From contig SCFE01000001.1 of the NCBI GenBank assembly GCA_004352715.1, positions 7,218,143 through 7,282,142 of the forward strand: a DNA stretch of 64,000 nt, written 5' to 3'. Shown here piece after piece: positions 1-14,998 of the stretch. The first letter of the stretch is position 1. The number at the start of each line of letters is the position of its first letter. The stretch comes from Hofstenia miamia (Eukaryota > Xenacoelomorpha > Acoela). The position numbers and the translations under genes are program-made. The notes beneath the pieces are model-generated. The model was given only the letters and a program-made list of their open reading frames with translations, was not told the DNA's origin and did no database searches.

Positions 1-1304
1 ATGATAGTGAAATTATGCTTCAATGTAAAAGGATTCCTAATAAAATGTTGAACAAAAGAAGGAATGTTGTCATCATTGCCTTACATTCCACATTATATGA
101 CACAGATGTAAACACCTCTTCTGTTTTAGAAATTCTGCTGCATTTAAATAGTGGTAAATAGTTAGCAGTGTATTGTCAGTCAGGGCAGATGACTGATCAT
201 GGTGATATACGCATAGTCTTAAGTCATCACGCTTTTTATTCAACAACTCTGCATGTAGTGATTTATGCATATAATTTTGCAAAAATGACGTCTTCAACTA
301 AACTTTTGTCGGAAGGTTCTCCTCAATAACATTGAGTTTGTAATTTTTAACGCGTACTAGTCAACAATTAAAAGATTTTTATGAATATTTTAATTTTGCA
401 AATAACGCCAAAAACATAAGTGAAAATTCCACGTAACTAACAAAATCTTTATTAACGCTTATCAAGGCATATATGATGCCTGCAATTTGCAGGCTACTAT
501 TAACTTAGTTTTTCACTTGCAATTGCTATTGACTTGATAGAATTTACAATGTTGTTATGTTTACTATAATAATTTGTCTAACAACTTTTTAATATAATTA
601 TTACATTTTCCAAATTATTACATTTCTCAATATAATAAAAAAAATTCGTTTTTGTTTTCATTTACGCCTTGTCATATATTTTATAAGCGTTAATATTTTT
701 GCTATACGCATTCTTTGAATACTGAGATCTCTAAGGCAAACACTTGAATATATTCAAACCAGTAAAAATTAGTGGTATATCAAAAGCAAGGTTGAACACA
801 GGGTGTACAGATACAGAATGACCCTCATTTTCGTTCACTCCTTCAGAATTATATGTTCTCTGTTACTTTCACTCCAATAAAAACCGTGCCATGGGTTGCA
901 TTCATTGATGTTTTCGGCGACTTTTTGTACAAAGCTGGCAACTGCAATGATATTGTGAATCAATTATTACAGTCATATGCCGTTGTTACTATCAAAAAGC
1001 TTCTAAATCGGGATAAGTGAATAAAAAAGTAAGTGATTCCATTAAGATATTGTAATGATAGAATACAGCTATCGCAACGTATTCAACCTAAATAAAGTAA
1101 GGCTGACAACAATTTCCACTGTGAAGGTAATACTCGGAACCACTTTTAAGTGATAGCATTTAACTGCTCATGTATTTTCTGTATCTGTGATATTTTTATC
1201 TATACATTTATGAATGTATTTGATTAATATCTTCCTGTTTTGTTTCTGTTAAAATATATTTATATATGTTGTTTATTCCATGTGGAAATTATAACCGTCT
1301 GCAG
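1..1304. other. No gene seen; AT-rich DNA upstream of exon A
   Basis: Short open frames here (for example 73-297 minus) have low-complexity, AT-driven composition and no splice or motif support. Earlier exons of the plus-strand gene may lie outside the window. Confidence 0.5.
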
Positions 1305-1404
1305 GAACATCAAAATTTCAATATCCTCTTAAACTCACCCAAATTTCTTTGTATGAAAGCCACACTTTAGATTTTCTGAATCGAGAATTCAATCATTGGC
1401 TAAG
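1305..1404 (+). CDS. Predicted internal exon A of the PTB-like gene
   Basis: A 100-nt open stretch between acceptor CTGCAG at 1304 and donor AAG|GTAATT at 1405. It enters with two bases of a split codon and leaves with two. The 32 whole codons read as a dense, protein-like sequence including QYPLKLTQISLYESHTLDFL and EFNHWL. The other frames are worse. No family was recognised. The dangling AG is completed by the first base of exon B. Function is unknown; it is assigned to the gene only by phase and by the quality of the reading frame. Confidence 0.5.
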
Positions 1405-4400
1405 GTAATTGTGTTTTTTCAAATGCGTTCTTCTATTTTATAACAGATTGCATATTATTTTCCTTTGTGTTTTTTTAAAGTTAATCTGCATCAGAATGCA
1501 AATTTTAAAAACAGAATGTTGTGTTTACCTTTTGAGGATACATACGTTTTATTTCAAATGTGATAAATGCATCCATATTTTGGTGTGAATGCAAATTTAT
1601 TTTATCTTGAATATGAAATTTAAACAAAGTAAAGGGAACATATTTTGAAGTTTTAATAATACCTTCCTGCTTTTTGATGCATTTATCGGTTGGAAAGTAG
1701 ATAGAGCGTTTAGCACTTTTACTGTGTTAACCTCAAACTTGTTTTTTCGCTCCAAATTACCAACCTGGCTCTGTCCCATCGAGGTGTGCCGCGCCTCTGA
1801 CTTTGCGCATGTCACGCCTCAATGGATTTGGGATATCTTTGCATATATTTTTTCATGCGAAAATTCAGTGCTTCTATCAACATTTAATAATAAATTTAAG
1901 AAATTTATTTTAATATTTGACTTTTCTAGCTTAAAGAGGTCATTCTTCATTTTTTCTTACATTAATAATAGTTATATTTCTCTTGCATAAGTACGATGTT
2001 TCAGACAAGAATGTATTGTTTCTAATTCTCAAAAATTCGCAATTTAGAAGAGCACCGCTGCGATCATTCTCCCTTTCAAGGCAATTCACTAATTCCTTGA
2101 CTTCCATTACCCTAATAGGAAAGGAGTGCCTTGAACATATTCCCAATTAACGAGTTAATCGCGAAATTGTAGTTTAGTTGTAGTGCTGTAAGCACATTGC
2201 TAGAGTAATATACAATAATTCATTTAAAAATTATCGTTGTTTTAATGTTGAAATATACACTATTATAGTATTTTGTTTCCTACTTTATTTTTGAGCCGTT
2301 TCAATCGAGAATATGCTTTAGTCATCGATGATTTCAATGTCGAGATGAAGGTTCGAGGTCGATATTGCATCTGTCAAAATGGGTCGGGCAGTAGTGTTGA
2401 GCTATTTTCTAAATGCTATTAATTATAGTATTCGCCAATTTTTCTATTCTATAGATCTAATAGAGTCCGTTTTATATGCACTGCATATGGCCGACGCTCA
2501 AATTTCGTCACACGGAGATATTAACCAATCGGATATTTGGTTTTTAAACAGATATTTTTTGAACAGTAATGTAACACATATTTTGAAAATTTACAATTTT
2601 GTAATAACAGCCGAAATCTTTCTATTTCATTAACATAAATTGTCATGTTTGGCTACTGTTATAATTACGATATGTTGTACCTAGGCTTAAAGAAATGGTT
2701 TGAATGGGACAAAGTAATGCCAAATAATTATAGCGCCGAAGCAGCGGTATATAAACCAAAAAACTTCTAGTACGTTTAAGACGTTTTTTGAAAAAAGCAT
2801 TTTATTTTTACGATTCTTGTGGACAGAGCTGGCATTTTATAATAGAAGTACGTGGAAAACTGTTAAAATTTACATGTATTGATCATATAAGACTGAATAT
2901 TTGTTATCCAATGTCATGCAATCTCGGAATTTAGTGATTTTATAGTTATTGAATTTGTGACAATTTATAGTATGTATAGTGCAACATATTTGCTGGGCTA
3001 CTTAGCAGCGAAAAATGACATTACTGTTGAAGTCACAATTGCCTTCGTCTTCTAAAACAAATTCCTCAAAACTGGACTTTTGTTCTCAATGCTACGTTTC
3101 AGGAAATGGAAAACATTTCCAATCGCAATTATGGCAAAAAATTTGTTGTTGTTGCCAGTGATTTTCTGCGGCGGCCTTTTTATGATACCGTTTTCCTTTA
3201 AAGGCTTGTAAAGCCTATAAAAAGTCGACTGAGGCAATTCAGCTAGCCATGGAAAAGTTTTTTGTGTTTTTCATTCCATTTGCGTACTTTAAATTAGGAG
3301 TCTCTTGTTAAAATTTCAACAATAACAACAAAATGGCCAAAACTCGGGAAACGCAATGAATATAACAGATTAAAAGTTATTTCAATGCACATATTTCATG
3401 CTTCTTCAATTTATACTATAAACACTAATCACGAAAATTTGGTACAAAACTTTTACCTTGCCTTTAACAAATAGCAGATTCTTATACTTTGTTACAAACT
3501 AAATATATAAAAATCGCAATTCATCTAATAAATATTAGTTTATAACTAAATTCTAGATTACATAGAACACCAACAGTTATTACCATAGGCGCCAAATGCG
3601 GGCGTTCAAGCGTGCCTGACACGCCTTGATAAAATCAAAATATCGGTGTTTTAGTAAAATGGCCAGCTACTGCTTTTTATTGATTTTTAGGTAATATAAA
3701 TTATGTATTACACCAGAATAACCATTGAAAATAACTATCCATTACTTAGTTTAGGGTCAGGTTTCGTCCTGGTATCAACTGGCAGAGCTAATTCATCTGA
3801 CTGACAAATAACTCAACAGACCTCGATTGCACTGCTACACTTTAAAAAACAAACGTTTACGATTGATTTTTACTGATAGTATATCAGTTCATATGCCTTG
3901 ATTACGTTTGGGTTATTAGTGGCAACTTAAAAGCTTGCTTGCCAATGAAATACCGTGTAATTTTTTAACAATAGGGTTATAAGTTCAAAAAATGAGAGAT
4001 TGTAATGTTTTTAACCTATTTGCACGCCCGTTCCTTCATCGTACTTGCACCTGTAGTTAAATCTCAGCCTTAAACCAATTTTCATTGTGATGTATTCATT
4101 ATTTTACTCGTTACCATTGAGCTGCATGGCTTTACTTAAGGGAGTAATTTTAAATAGCTTTTAGTTCATTTAATATACGGTATTTCAATCTTGTAAGCGA
4201 AATGTGCTTCTGATTATTTTAAATTTAATGATATATTGCCTACCCTTATCTCGATCTTAAGGAAAATCTAACAATAATGGTGCTTCTGATATCATTTGGC
4301 CCAAAATGATTGTTTGATTAAATTTTTTGTATTTAGATTACTCAAATTTTACATGACCATTCAACGTGGCCTATTATGTTAGCTGTGATCAAATCACGTA

Positions 4401-6025
4401 CAGAAGAGGGTGGATTCTTTTCTCCAATTGAAAGACGTCTGATAGAGCTTTCTATTCATCACCCGACAATAATGTAAGACATTATGTAGAAATACGCCAT
4501 ACTTATGTTACAATAAATTCGATATTCTGGCGCTCTAACGTCATAGGGTATGCTGATGTCAGGAAATTGACCTTAGTGCCAAAAAAAATGAAAAATACAG
4601 GTATATTTCCCTATAACAGAATGAGTAAACATATATCTACACACAAAAATAACAATTGTATACGCAATTTATTGTAGCGTCGGCACCCTAATATCGCTAA
4701 ATTCTTCATTCCTCATTTTGTTTCACCATCGCCGCTATTGCCGTTAGGCGTCTCACAGACAGCTACTATTAGTTCCGTGCATCTAATCACACTGCTGACG
4801 TTATGTACAGACATTATATTTTAGTTTTGTTGTTTTGGGCTGTTTACATTTTAGTTATTGTTGTATATGTATATAGGGCAACAGTGTGCTCGATCGTATT
4901 AATAAAGGTTTAGTTCCTGTATAGCTCGGTTGTAATTCTATATTTTCAAGTATTTGCATAACATGTTAATAAAGGTTTTTCGGAAAAACTTGTTCCAGCA
5001 TCATCACTGTGTCTCATCAATGCCACCGCAATAAGGTGTTTTAAGTTGCTTATACTTTAAGGTTTTCAAGGAATTCAAGATATATTAGATTTCAAATTTT
5101 TCTTCATTTAATATGGTTAGTTTTTCATACGTTAGAGTTAGATATTTTCTCTACTTTTAATTTTGCTATTTATAATAAAACTAAATTCATTTAACGTACT
5201 AGTGCATTTATTTAAGGCAACTTGGAATTCCCTGCACAAAACGAAGGAATATTTATTATATGAGTAACTTCCTTTCCAAGTTTTGTAACAAATGCACTTA
5301 GAATTTATTTTAAAATAATATTTGTATTAACATGTATTCATTCACTAACAACAGTTGAATTTTTCTATACGTTATTTATTTTTTATTTATGAATTGTTTG
5401 TGCGTGTTTTTAAGCGTTTCGCTATATTTTTTTATTTTGAAACGTATTACTTATTCATTATTGGTTACATAACTAATTTGAGTAAAATGTAGAAATATAT
5501 GCATGTTAAACAAGATTGTAACCAGGGAGCACAGTTTTAAATTAAAATCATGTAAGCATTGAAATCATCTTTTTCGAAATAATTGATAAATTTACAAATC
5601 CTCCGAATTCGAATCTATTGGATTCTAATTCCAATATTGGTACATTACAATTGTTATTCTAGAAAATTCTAACATTTTGTGTGAAATACATAGATCACAT
5701 TTCTCAATTTAATTCTATTATATAATATACAGCTAAAGTTTTTCATGTTTCAAAGTGGGTTTTTAACCGTAACTATTAACAACAGATGTTTTGTGCTATG
5801 GAAGTTACTACGTAAACCAATTTATATTTTGTAAATACGTTGCCTGATTGTTCGAATTCGAAAAATAACAAGTGAATTCGCATAGTCATTTTACATAAAC
5901 AACCCCTTCGCTACTTTGGTCAACACTATTCAGGACAGTTGAGAAGTTATTAATTTTTTCCAAGTTTTGGTGATTTTGGCAAACTGCAATGTTAGACAAA
6001 CAAAATGTATCAATTTTATTAGCTA
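1405..6025. other. Predicted intron sequence, no gene seen
   Basis: AT-rich intronic DNA. The stretch 4673-5010 is slightly richer in GC and carries AATAAAGG twice, which could be an old LTR, but no ends or target duplication could be fixed. Open frames at 1724-1990, 2379-2633 and 3052-3237 lack any recognised motif. Confidence 0.5.
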
Positions 6026-7624
6026 CAGTATCGGCATTAAATGTTCGGACAGTGGCAATGCTTGCCACAAGCATAGAGCAGCGATGCGCACGATCAACCA
6101 ATGAGGTGTCTAGACGTAGTACACTTCGTGATAGGTTGCTGAACGCCAATTAACTTTGATTTACCGTACTTTCATGACCAATACATGAACACTTGCTTAC
6201 TGTGTTCAATTTGGAGTGGTCAAAAGTGTTCGGACGGTTTCTTCGCGCCGTTAATGCTTATCACCGTGCGCAAAACTCGCATTTTAGTATTTTGTTATTA
6301 CTTTACCTGCACTTTTTACATTATTTCTGAGCACCATCCCTGGAAAAACAACGCCTGGGGCCATTCGCAAGTTGATTATCGAACACCATCAGAAGGGCAT
6401 GTCTGTGCGCAAATTACCACGGCTACTGGAACCTCTAAATCGACTGTCGCGGATATTATTTCACGTTTTAAAAGTTCCGGTAGTGTTACACCAAAATAAC
6501 ATTCAGGGCGACCTAAAAAGACGACGGAAACATCCAGAAGATCACTAATTTGGCTATCTAAAGCAAACCCTCCCTTGACTGCGGGGCAATTGAAACGAAA
6601 TTGGGCAGATGACAACGTCATAAAAGTACGCGCCGTCCGTCGAATTTTGCAAAAATATGGTTTATCTGGTCGAGTGGCGGCGAAAAAACCTTTTCTTATG
6701 AACGGCCAACGAATTCTTCGACTTAAATTCTCCCGCATTCACAGCCAGAAATCTGCTGAATTCTGTAATCAAGTTATTTTTTTTGACGAATCGAAATTTG
6801 AACTCATTTCTAGCCGGGTCAGTTCGTACGGAGACCTTCTGGCAAGGAAAATTATATAAAGCCGAAATATGCCCAGAAAACGATGAAATTTGGTGGAGGT
6901 TCACTGATGGTCTGCGGTTTCATTTCAAGCACCGGTCTGAGGAAAGTCGCAAAAGTGGACTCAAGTGTGAATAGTCGTTTATATCGAAATTTTGCGTGAA
7001 AATTTACTACCTTACATTGGGGGAGACACAGTATTTCAACTAGATGGAGCTCCTGCACACAGATCGCGGGTAACAAAGGAATTTCTTGAAGAAAGTAATA
7101 TCTCAGTTCTAGAAAACTGGCCTGGACAAAGCCCAGATGTAATCGAAAATTTCTAGACTATTCTGAAAAACTGTTTCCGAAACTCAAACTAAAATCCTGA
7201 ATGAGCTTTGCGAGGCAATCGAAACGAAGTTTTATAAAATTTCTGACATTTGCCCCAAAAACTGTTTGACTCTCTGCCCATGAAAAAAGTTTTGTGTGCG
7301 AAGGGTAACTCAATGCTTATTAATTTGGGTTGCAAGGCGCTATTATGTTTGTGGAATAGTGATTTGTCAGTATTGTTCATTTAATATATACATCTAACAC
7401 GGATTTTTCCAACTGTCCGACCTCTTTTGACCGCTCAAAATTGAACACGGCAGGCAAATTTGCATGTAGTGGTCATCAAAGGACTGTAAATCAAAGCTAA
7501 TTGGCGTTTACTAGCCTAAAACAAAGCATAGCAGGCCTAGGCACCTGATTGGTTGATGCCGTGCATCGCTGGTCTATGCTCATGATAAATACTGGTACTG
7601 TCCGAACTTTTAATACCGGTCCTG
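6026..7624 (+). mobile_element. Decayed Tc1-type element with long IR/DR terminal repeats
   Basis: The element is bounded by TA dinucleotides (6024-6025 and 7625-7626). Its two ends are imperfect inverted repeats of about 210 bp. Each end carries the short direct repeat GTTCGGAC twice: at about 6043 and 6229 on the left, and as the complement at about 7416 and 7600 on the right. That is the IR/DR architecture known from Sleeping Beauty and Tc3-like elements, where transposase binds an outer and an inner site. Other shared blocks include the segment near GCCAATTA and ATGACCA. Inside lies a broken plus-strand transposase. The arms have diverged by many point changes, so the insertion is old. 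Confidence 0.85.
6336..7330 (+). pseudogene. Tc1-type transposase pseudogene
   Basis: The start codon seems mutated (ATC at 6336) ahead of PGKTTPGAIRKLIIEHHQKG. After a frameshift the helix-turn-helix ATGTSKSTVADIISRFKSSG follows, then a stop, then the GRPKKTTE linker typical of Tc1 proteins. FFDESKFEL near 6781 holds the first catalytic Asp. The second lies in QLDGAPAHRSR near 7040. ENWPGQSPD then runs into a deletion before VIENF, followed by a stop. A C-terminal block near LPMKKVLCAKGNSM marks the end. At least three frameshifts and three stops make it inactive. Family knowledge: a cut-and-paste DDE transposase acting on its own IR/DR ends. Confidence 0.85.
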
Positions 7625-10600
7625 TATACATTAAACAATACAAAAAGACCAGTTCATTGTAACAGGAAATAGATTTTTATTGCTTTTTGCAGTGAGCTCA
7701 TCTAGCATATTTTTGCATCCTATTGACTGTTGATTGATAAAACTTTTGAAAAAACCAGTAACACATTAGAACAAAACAACTGTATAATCGGAAGGATAAG
7801 CAAGTTTAAAGTTTATGATTCAGAAAAATATAATTTCAAAAAATCTTCACCACATACCCAACAATTTATACTAATGCCATTTCCTCATCGGTTTATAAAT
7901 CACTGATATTGATATAAAAAATTACATAATTTTTTGTTCAATTTTGGAACTGAAACAACTTTCGCATAAATGTTTATCATTGTAGATTTACCAAACTTAA
8001 TTAATCAATCGTAAACGTTATTGGATTCACTCTGCACGGATATGGTTATTATTTATCTGCAAATTTTAACTTCGGGAGATCTCGTCCTTGTAAGCGTTTA
8101 CTATTTTTACTCACGCTAATTTTATAATTGCAATCATTGAGAAAACTATACTAGCCGAGTAAAAATAACCTAGTTTTCTAGTTTTCTTGCCACAAGATTT
8201 TTCCATTCATTGATACGAATCTAATCGTCTTTTTATTGTATATATAGGCAAGGAATCGCTCATCCATGCGATCATTGCCATCAATGCTTTTTTTATTTAT
8301 AGATGTATTATCAAAATTTTGTTGTAAAGTTGAAGCCGTTGATCAACACTTTTGGAATTTCCGCTCACAATTATTGCACTTGATGCTATATTTCTCTGAA
8401 ATAATAACATCCCTATGCGTTTTTCTTTGCGAAAGCTTTAATCAAGATTCCGATTGTTTGCACACATTCCACTCAATTCGTTTTTTGGAAAATATATTTG
8501 TAAGGCTGCAAAATATTTGATATTTTTACTCTGCAGTTATCCATGTTACGCAAATATACACAAACAAATGCAAGGTAAAATTATATTTTCCTCTACGCTA
8601 TCAACATTACCTGTATATATTTCATTAAAAATATAGTATAAAGTCATGTCCGTTGTTATGGGGTGGCAAGTGTTTTATTATCAAGATAAAAGCAAATGCA
8701 ATCCGCTAAAAACATACGAATGTTATGAACACACGTTTTCCATTAGAAATTGAAGCAATTCTCGAAAGTACAGTGCACATTTATGTTTAGCATTCAAGTG
8801 CATTTCATTTCAATTAGTCTGGGCATAGCTTGGTTTTCTAAATTTCGTGTGAGTTGCGTCGTTATGGACTCACTGGCATGCCATCTAAGTAATATTTGTG
8901 AAAATGAAACAAAAACGAAAGACACATGGCAATTAAAATGAAACAACAAAACAAGAGCTAAACTTCCTATGCTAGAATTCTAAAAGCCTCGAGGCCCCAC
9001 TACTTTTTGAAGTTCTCTACAAATATCCTATTCTAGCCTATCTCTAATTATTTCACAATGCATCATAATGTAAGGTTTATGTTTATCGATGATTTTGGAT
9101 AGATCTATTTGATCAATGATTTTGGATATATTTGTACCATATCAATAGACTCAAAAATTGTACTCCCGAAATACTCTATAGCAGTAATTCTTGCAACTAC
9201 TGTTTATTACCCAAGCATATCTGTAAGCATTTTTGAACGATTTCTTCTAAAGATTTGGTGCATTATTTCGCAAGATTGGAGGAAACATCTCCACAGCAGT
9301 AATGTTGAATGAACATTAAAGGTGTGACAACATTTCGTAAATCATATCAATTTCCGATTGATCAATAGCATTGTTGGACTTATTGATGCGTAAAGAGCAT
9401 TTACTGACTATTTACACCTTAACATTGCTGTGCAAGGCGTTCACTATGGCACAACAACCAAATTTCAGTGATTAATCGTTGCAGTCCATTTTTATTATTT
9501 TTATGCATTCACCGTTTTAAGAGAAAGCCCATAAATATTAATGTGAAAATATAATGTAACTATTTTATTTTGCACATATTTCCATAATTAGTTTTACGTT
9601 TGTGCACATGAATTGCCTTCCCTTAAATATGACAATACGAAGCAATCCATTACATAAAAACTACCTAGATTACCATTGACTAATTTTAGATGTGTTCATT
9701 GAACGCTTTATATTATACTAATAATGTGTATCCTACAGTTGTTTGTTCCCTATAGTGCACAAGTGCAGTACGAATCCAATTATATATGTATGTTTTACTG
9801 AAATTAAATGTTGTTTTTCTGTTTATTTGTTACCTATGATGCAGATTAGAGAGATTTTCGTATGGAAATATGAAATTTAATGGAAAAGAGCCATTTTAAC
9901 AATCAATAAAAAACGTTTTATATAGCGCTATATATCATTGTAAAGCAAAATTTCTACTGAGTTTATCTTTGTTTTTTAGTAAATAACACAAAACATCAAA
10001 CATATTTTTCATTAGCTAGTACGAAGAAGCATTATGAACAAGTGACATGATACATGAATTCTATATACATTTTGACATCAGGACCAGTGAATACACCAGA
10101 TTGAATTTTAACATTTACTTTTACAAACTCTAAGATTGGTAGTTTTTTGGTTTAGTTTTTCTCAATTAAAAGGTGTTTAACCCCACTTTTGCCCCATGGG
10201 CACCCACTTTAGAAAATCTTGCCCATACCATCCACGACTTGCCCCAAGGGTCGACCCGCCTCACTTACATCTCGGGTTTAGAAATATGATACCATCATTA
10301 TTTTTCATGATGTCAGCGAATCTAAAAATTCTGGTATTTTTGAAATATATTAAATATTTATTTTTTATCAGTTCGCAGTAAAGGAATTCCTAGAAGATCA
10401 AATGTATTTTTTTTATCTTACATGCTGTTTTACACTAACACTATAATAATTTTTGCAACCTTAATAACAGAAAAATATTTAAAAATTTTAATAGTATTAC
10501 TGTTTCTTAATTGACCTCAAAGAGACGACTTGTTGACTCTCTGCACAGCATTGCTGACAAATCCAAAACGTTTATTTTTGCCTTGTAGCTACCTGCATAG

Positions 10601-13600
10601 TAGTATTTTGTCACGATTATAACATATTCGTTGAGGCATATTGTTTATCTTGATCACAAGTTTGATAGGATAAAATTGTTTCTTTTATCTTTCACTTATT
10701 GTGTTTGAATGAGGCACTATTTGTTTGTTATTGCAAAAAGCCCACAAATGTAGAACATATTTTGCTTAAAGTCTGAGTTTAGCAGCATAACAAAGTGAGG
10801 AATGAGACGAAATAAAATTTTTATACAAATAATGTGCATAGTGAAATATGTTATTCTTAGCTGAAAACAAATGAAGAACGGAATCATTTTTTACTTTCGC
10901 AGAAGTTTGCAACGAAATGCTGTTTGTTTGTATTTAATTTACCTAAAATTAAACAATTGTACAATGTTTAGGATGCTAATAAAGATTTTCTATTGAAGAT
11001 ATATAAAAAGATTTAGCATAAATCTATTAAAATTTCAAATGCACCTTTTTTCAAGACATTCTTAGAAAATTTTCTGTTAAATGATAGTATTCGCTATTTA
11101 TAACGTTTTCAATTGTGAAAAAAATGTTACCTAGTGTAGTTTAGATTCTACAAGAGTTTAATGTAGAATTGCTGAGGGACAATAATGAAAATTTAGTTTG
11201 ATTTTTAGTTGTGCCATTGTTTCTAGTTCAGATGCAACGTCTTCCCCTCAACAAACACACCTTGCTACTTATGAATTTAAACATCGTTAACAGCATTAGG
11301 TGAAGCAAAATCTGTAGCATTGCCATACCGTTTATGTGAGGTGAAATGTTCGATTTCATGTATTTATATACAAAAATACATCTAGAATTGGTCAATGCGC
11401 TCTGTAGTACACTAACTTTTTCTCTAAGCCTATTACAAGTGCAATCCTGAAATTAAGCCAATCTCTATTTAGATATTGCCCTTATTATGATCTTTACATT
11501 TTACAAAAACTTTTAAGTAGTAGATGTCAAGTGTTTAAGGCAAGGTAAAGTGTGATTTCATTCACATTTGTCGTAAACAATAATCTCTCCAGTTCATAAC
11601 AGTGATATAGAATAGAAAAGGTTGCATTGTGAGCGAATTATATGAAAATGTCAAATATGTAGTAGCCATTGCCAACATTCAGTCCGTTATTGACTGACAT
11701 AATATAATGGTTTCAAACTGTCAAAAGGTGTAGACCTATTATTCATCGATGAAAATATGTAAATAATTTAAACAGTTACACAATGACTACCCATGTGGAA
11801 ATTGCTTAATTTTTGGAAAACTAGGCGAACTATGCTTGAAACAAGATAAAGTTGAAACGAAATAATTTTATTGAGTCAAACCTGTGTCAGGGGGTCCGAA
11901 ATATTTCATTTTAGGAAAAAATTTAGAATTTTTTGGTGCAGCATGATTTAAAATAGTCAATGGTTTGATAGATTTCGATGTATTTATGCAATTACATTGT
12001 TAAGAGTCAGGGTTGTCACAAATATTTTTGGGATGGAAAGAAATTTGCGTCTGCGTGGCAGCACGTGCAAATCACGCAGACATACTTTGTAGTGAATAGA
12101 TTAAAGGAATGCTTACACCTTTAGTTTCCTAAATACTGGACTTTTGTATATCAATTCTCTATTAATGAAATTTTTAATATAATCCTGCGCCGTGATGGCT
12201 ATAAATAAAATACATAGAAACCTAATTCATATATATTAAAAATATAAAGGATAAGTGTTTAGCTGGTATTGGTGTCTTAATGTTGCAAAAATAAACATTT
12301 TGAATTAATATTTTTTCCAAGGCTGTGTCGTACACATGTATTAGTCTAGTACGCGGCGGGGCGCCCCAATACAGCCTAGTACATACTTAGTACGGCCTAT
12401 TCCTGAAAATATATCCAATACATATGGAAAATCATATTAATTTTAAACGTGGAAACCATATATATGATTAATATAAACGAAATTATAGGTGATATAAATA
12501 TGCACAATCATTTATATCGCCATCAGTGATACTGAGAGGGCTATATTTAGTGAATTGACCACATAATAAATTTTCGCTTAACGTCGCTATCGCTTTTTCA
12601 AATTGCACTTATCACCGTTTAAGCTTTTGTGCTTTCGCTTTTAGAGCTTATGGACTTTACTGTTATAATCTTCACATTCTTCAAGAATTATAGAGAAGAA
12701 AAATTTAAACATGCTTTGATTTTAAATGTTGATAGTGTATTATGCATTTGACCTTAATCAATTAAAAAGCGGATGCCAATGAGCTGAAAATTTTCATTTT
12801 TTCTAAGCTTATGATGATCAAAAAATATTAACTGCTTATAATATTCTTTAGCAATTAAAGGAAAAAGCGTTGAATTTATAAAATGTTTACTATTCACAAT
12901 TGAATAGTCTAGTAGTAGTTGCAGGCTCTACTTGATGCAAGGTAGGTCCTTTTCTCGAAATCAGCATTATCTGCAATATTCTAGTTTAGATTCGATCCAT
13001 TTTTAAAAGTAATGAATAATCTTTAAACTAGAAAAATTCAGTCCATTGAACATACTATGAAATTTTAGATGCAACTTTACAACATTCAAACATATATATT
13101 TTGTAGCGTTGATTGATTTAGTAATATTAGTTTTGATAACTGGCCCACATTCTGATATATCACTCGCATACTACACTGAGAAATCTGTCTTATTTTTCGT
13201 TGACGCTAATTTGCCAGGAAGGTCATAATCACTACTTAAGTTTAAAAATTTTAAATTAATCCAATAGAGCTAATAACACACAAATGCTTTTAAGAAATAT
13301 TAAGAATTGTAAAAAATTAGCATTTTGTTTACTAATTTACTCCAATGTTTGGATATCTGTTCAAGAAGCTTAATACAAAATATAATTGCGAACTTTTTAA
13401 TAAATGTAATGCAAATTTAACTCTAATCAATCCTAAATCTGATATAGTGGAATTCAGTTGTGTAACTCTTAAAGATGTTAAATCAAAGCAATTTCATTCA
13501 TATACGGAATATTCGAATTGCTATAAAATTTAGCAAAATTTCTTTCTGCAAAATTTGATTTCTAGATTTATCCACCTACAAAGTATATAGATATAAGATT

Positions 13601-14998
13601 TATTAACCGTTTAATGTTATGGTAATGGGTTTTGGGCAAATACCTTCATGAAAATCAATAGTTTTACTAAAGTGTGGTCGAGGAAACGCTGAATTTGTTC
13701 CTTGGCTACGTCCCTGTTTTGTACTCAATAGGTTTTTGCATGTATGTATAAAATAGAATGTTTTTTTAAATAGCTTCAATCTGTTGTTAATGAGCTTTAT
13801 ATCTGCACCATTGTTATTGTAAATGCTAATTATATATTTTTCAGTAGAAATTTGAGATACTTAGTAAGGCTTACATAGAAATTCACGTTCGGTTAGGCTA
13901 TTACAAATAAACGTGTGCAAAACAATGAATGAACTTATGTGATTTATCAGATTTTATGTGTTTACATGATAGAATTTTAAGTACTTACATATATCAAATG
14001 TTTTTAAATGCAATCTATAATTGCATTATAACTCAATAATTTGACGTAAAGCTTTTACTATCCAATTCAATTAATACAACGAAATTATGCTGCAAATTCG
14101 TTTTTTAGACAAAGCAGTTGACATTTTTGATAACATGCCTCTCGATGCCTGAAAATTTCAATATTTTAAGAAAAACTGCTTTCTACAATATATCAAACGT
14201 CTATTTAGAATATGTCAATTATCTGTTGCTAGGAGTATACTATTGTTAAATTGATTTTGTAATGATTTTGCTAATAAAAATAAAGCTTTAAATATTTTAG
14301 TAATTTTTTCTCTCAAACAACCTCTCTTCCATTAACGTATTTAGAGCTAAGGAGCTTGAAATCATCGAATTGACATCCATTACTGTGGAAAAATACTGTA
14401 ATTGCAATCAATTTGCTGGTTTAATTTTTGATTGATTACTTACGATAAATTTAAATATGCCTAAATTCAGAGCACAAATTGCTTCAATTACAGTTTCATG
14501 AGTTTTTCGCTCACGTGCTAATTTTTTACCATAATTTATCTGAGACATTTCACTAAGTCAATTACTTGATTAGTTGTATTTTTAATAAATGCTAACGGAT
14601 CACATTGGGTTGAGTAAAGATTTTCAAAAGATGGTCGGGTTATCAGTTGATCAAGTGCTTTGATGTGGCCTATTTGAAAATTTATATTATCAGCATTCAA
14701 TCTATCAAGTGAGGATGACAATCCTCAAGACAATCTAATTGTAGTTGGGTTGGGTCAGGTGGAGTTTCATTCGACTTTAAAAACTTATATCTTACTTGGG
14801 TAGGGCGTGAACTGTTTTTTTCGAAAACTGTTTGTTAGATCAGAAAAAATTGGCACACTCACTCGCCGCAACAAGGCAAAGAATTTAACGTGGGTTGCCT
14901 CTGTTCAAAAAATGCCAACAATGTCTATTAATATTTTTTTAATTATGTTGCTTTCTTCTGTCCAATTAGCATTTTATTGCATTAACTTTATGGTTTAG
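7625..14998. other. Predicted intron sequence, no supported gene
   Basis: About 7.4 kb of AT-rich DNA. There are weak exon-like stretches at 8537-8570 (TCTGCAG acceptor, GTAAAA donor) and 11231-11301 (GTTCAG acceptor, AG|GTGAAG donor). They cannot be placed in the plus-strand gene because exons A and B already join in phase. A short GC-rich patch with repeated TAGTAC lies at about 12345-12405. Confidence 0.45.

Noticed and set aside
4673-5010. Possible solo LTR (starts TGTAGCGTCGG, has AATAAAGG twice)
   Set aside because: No second LTR, no fixed 3' end and no target duplication could be shown.
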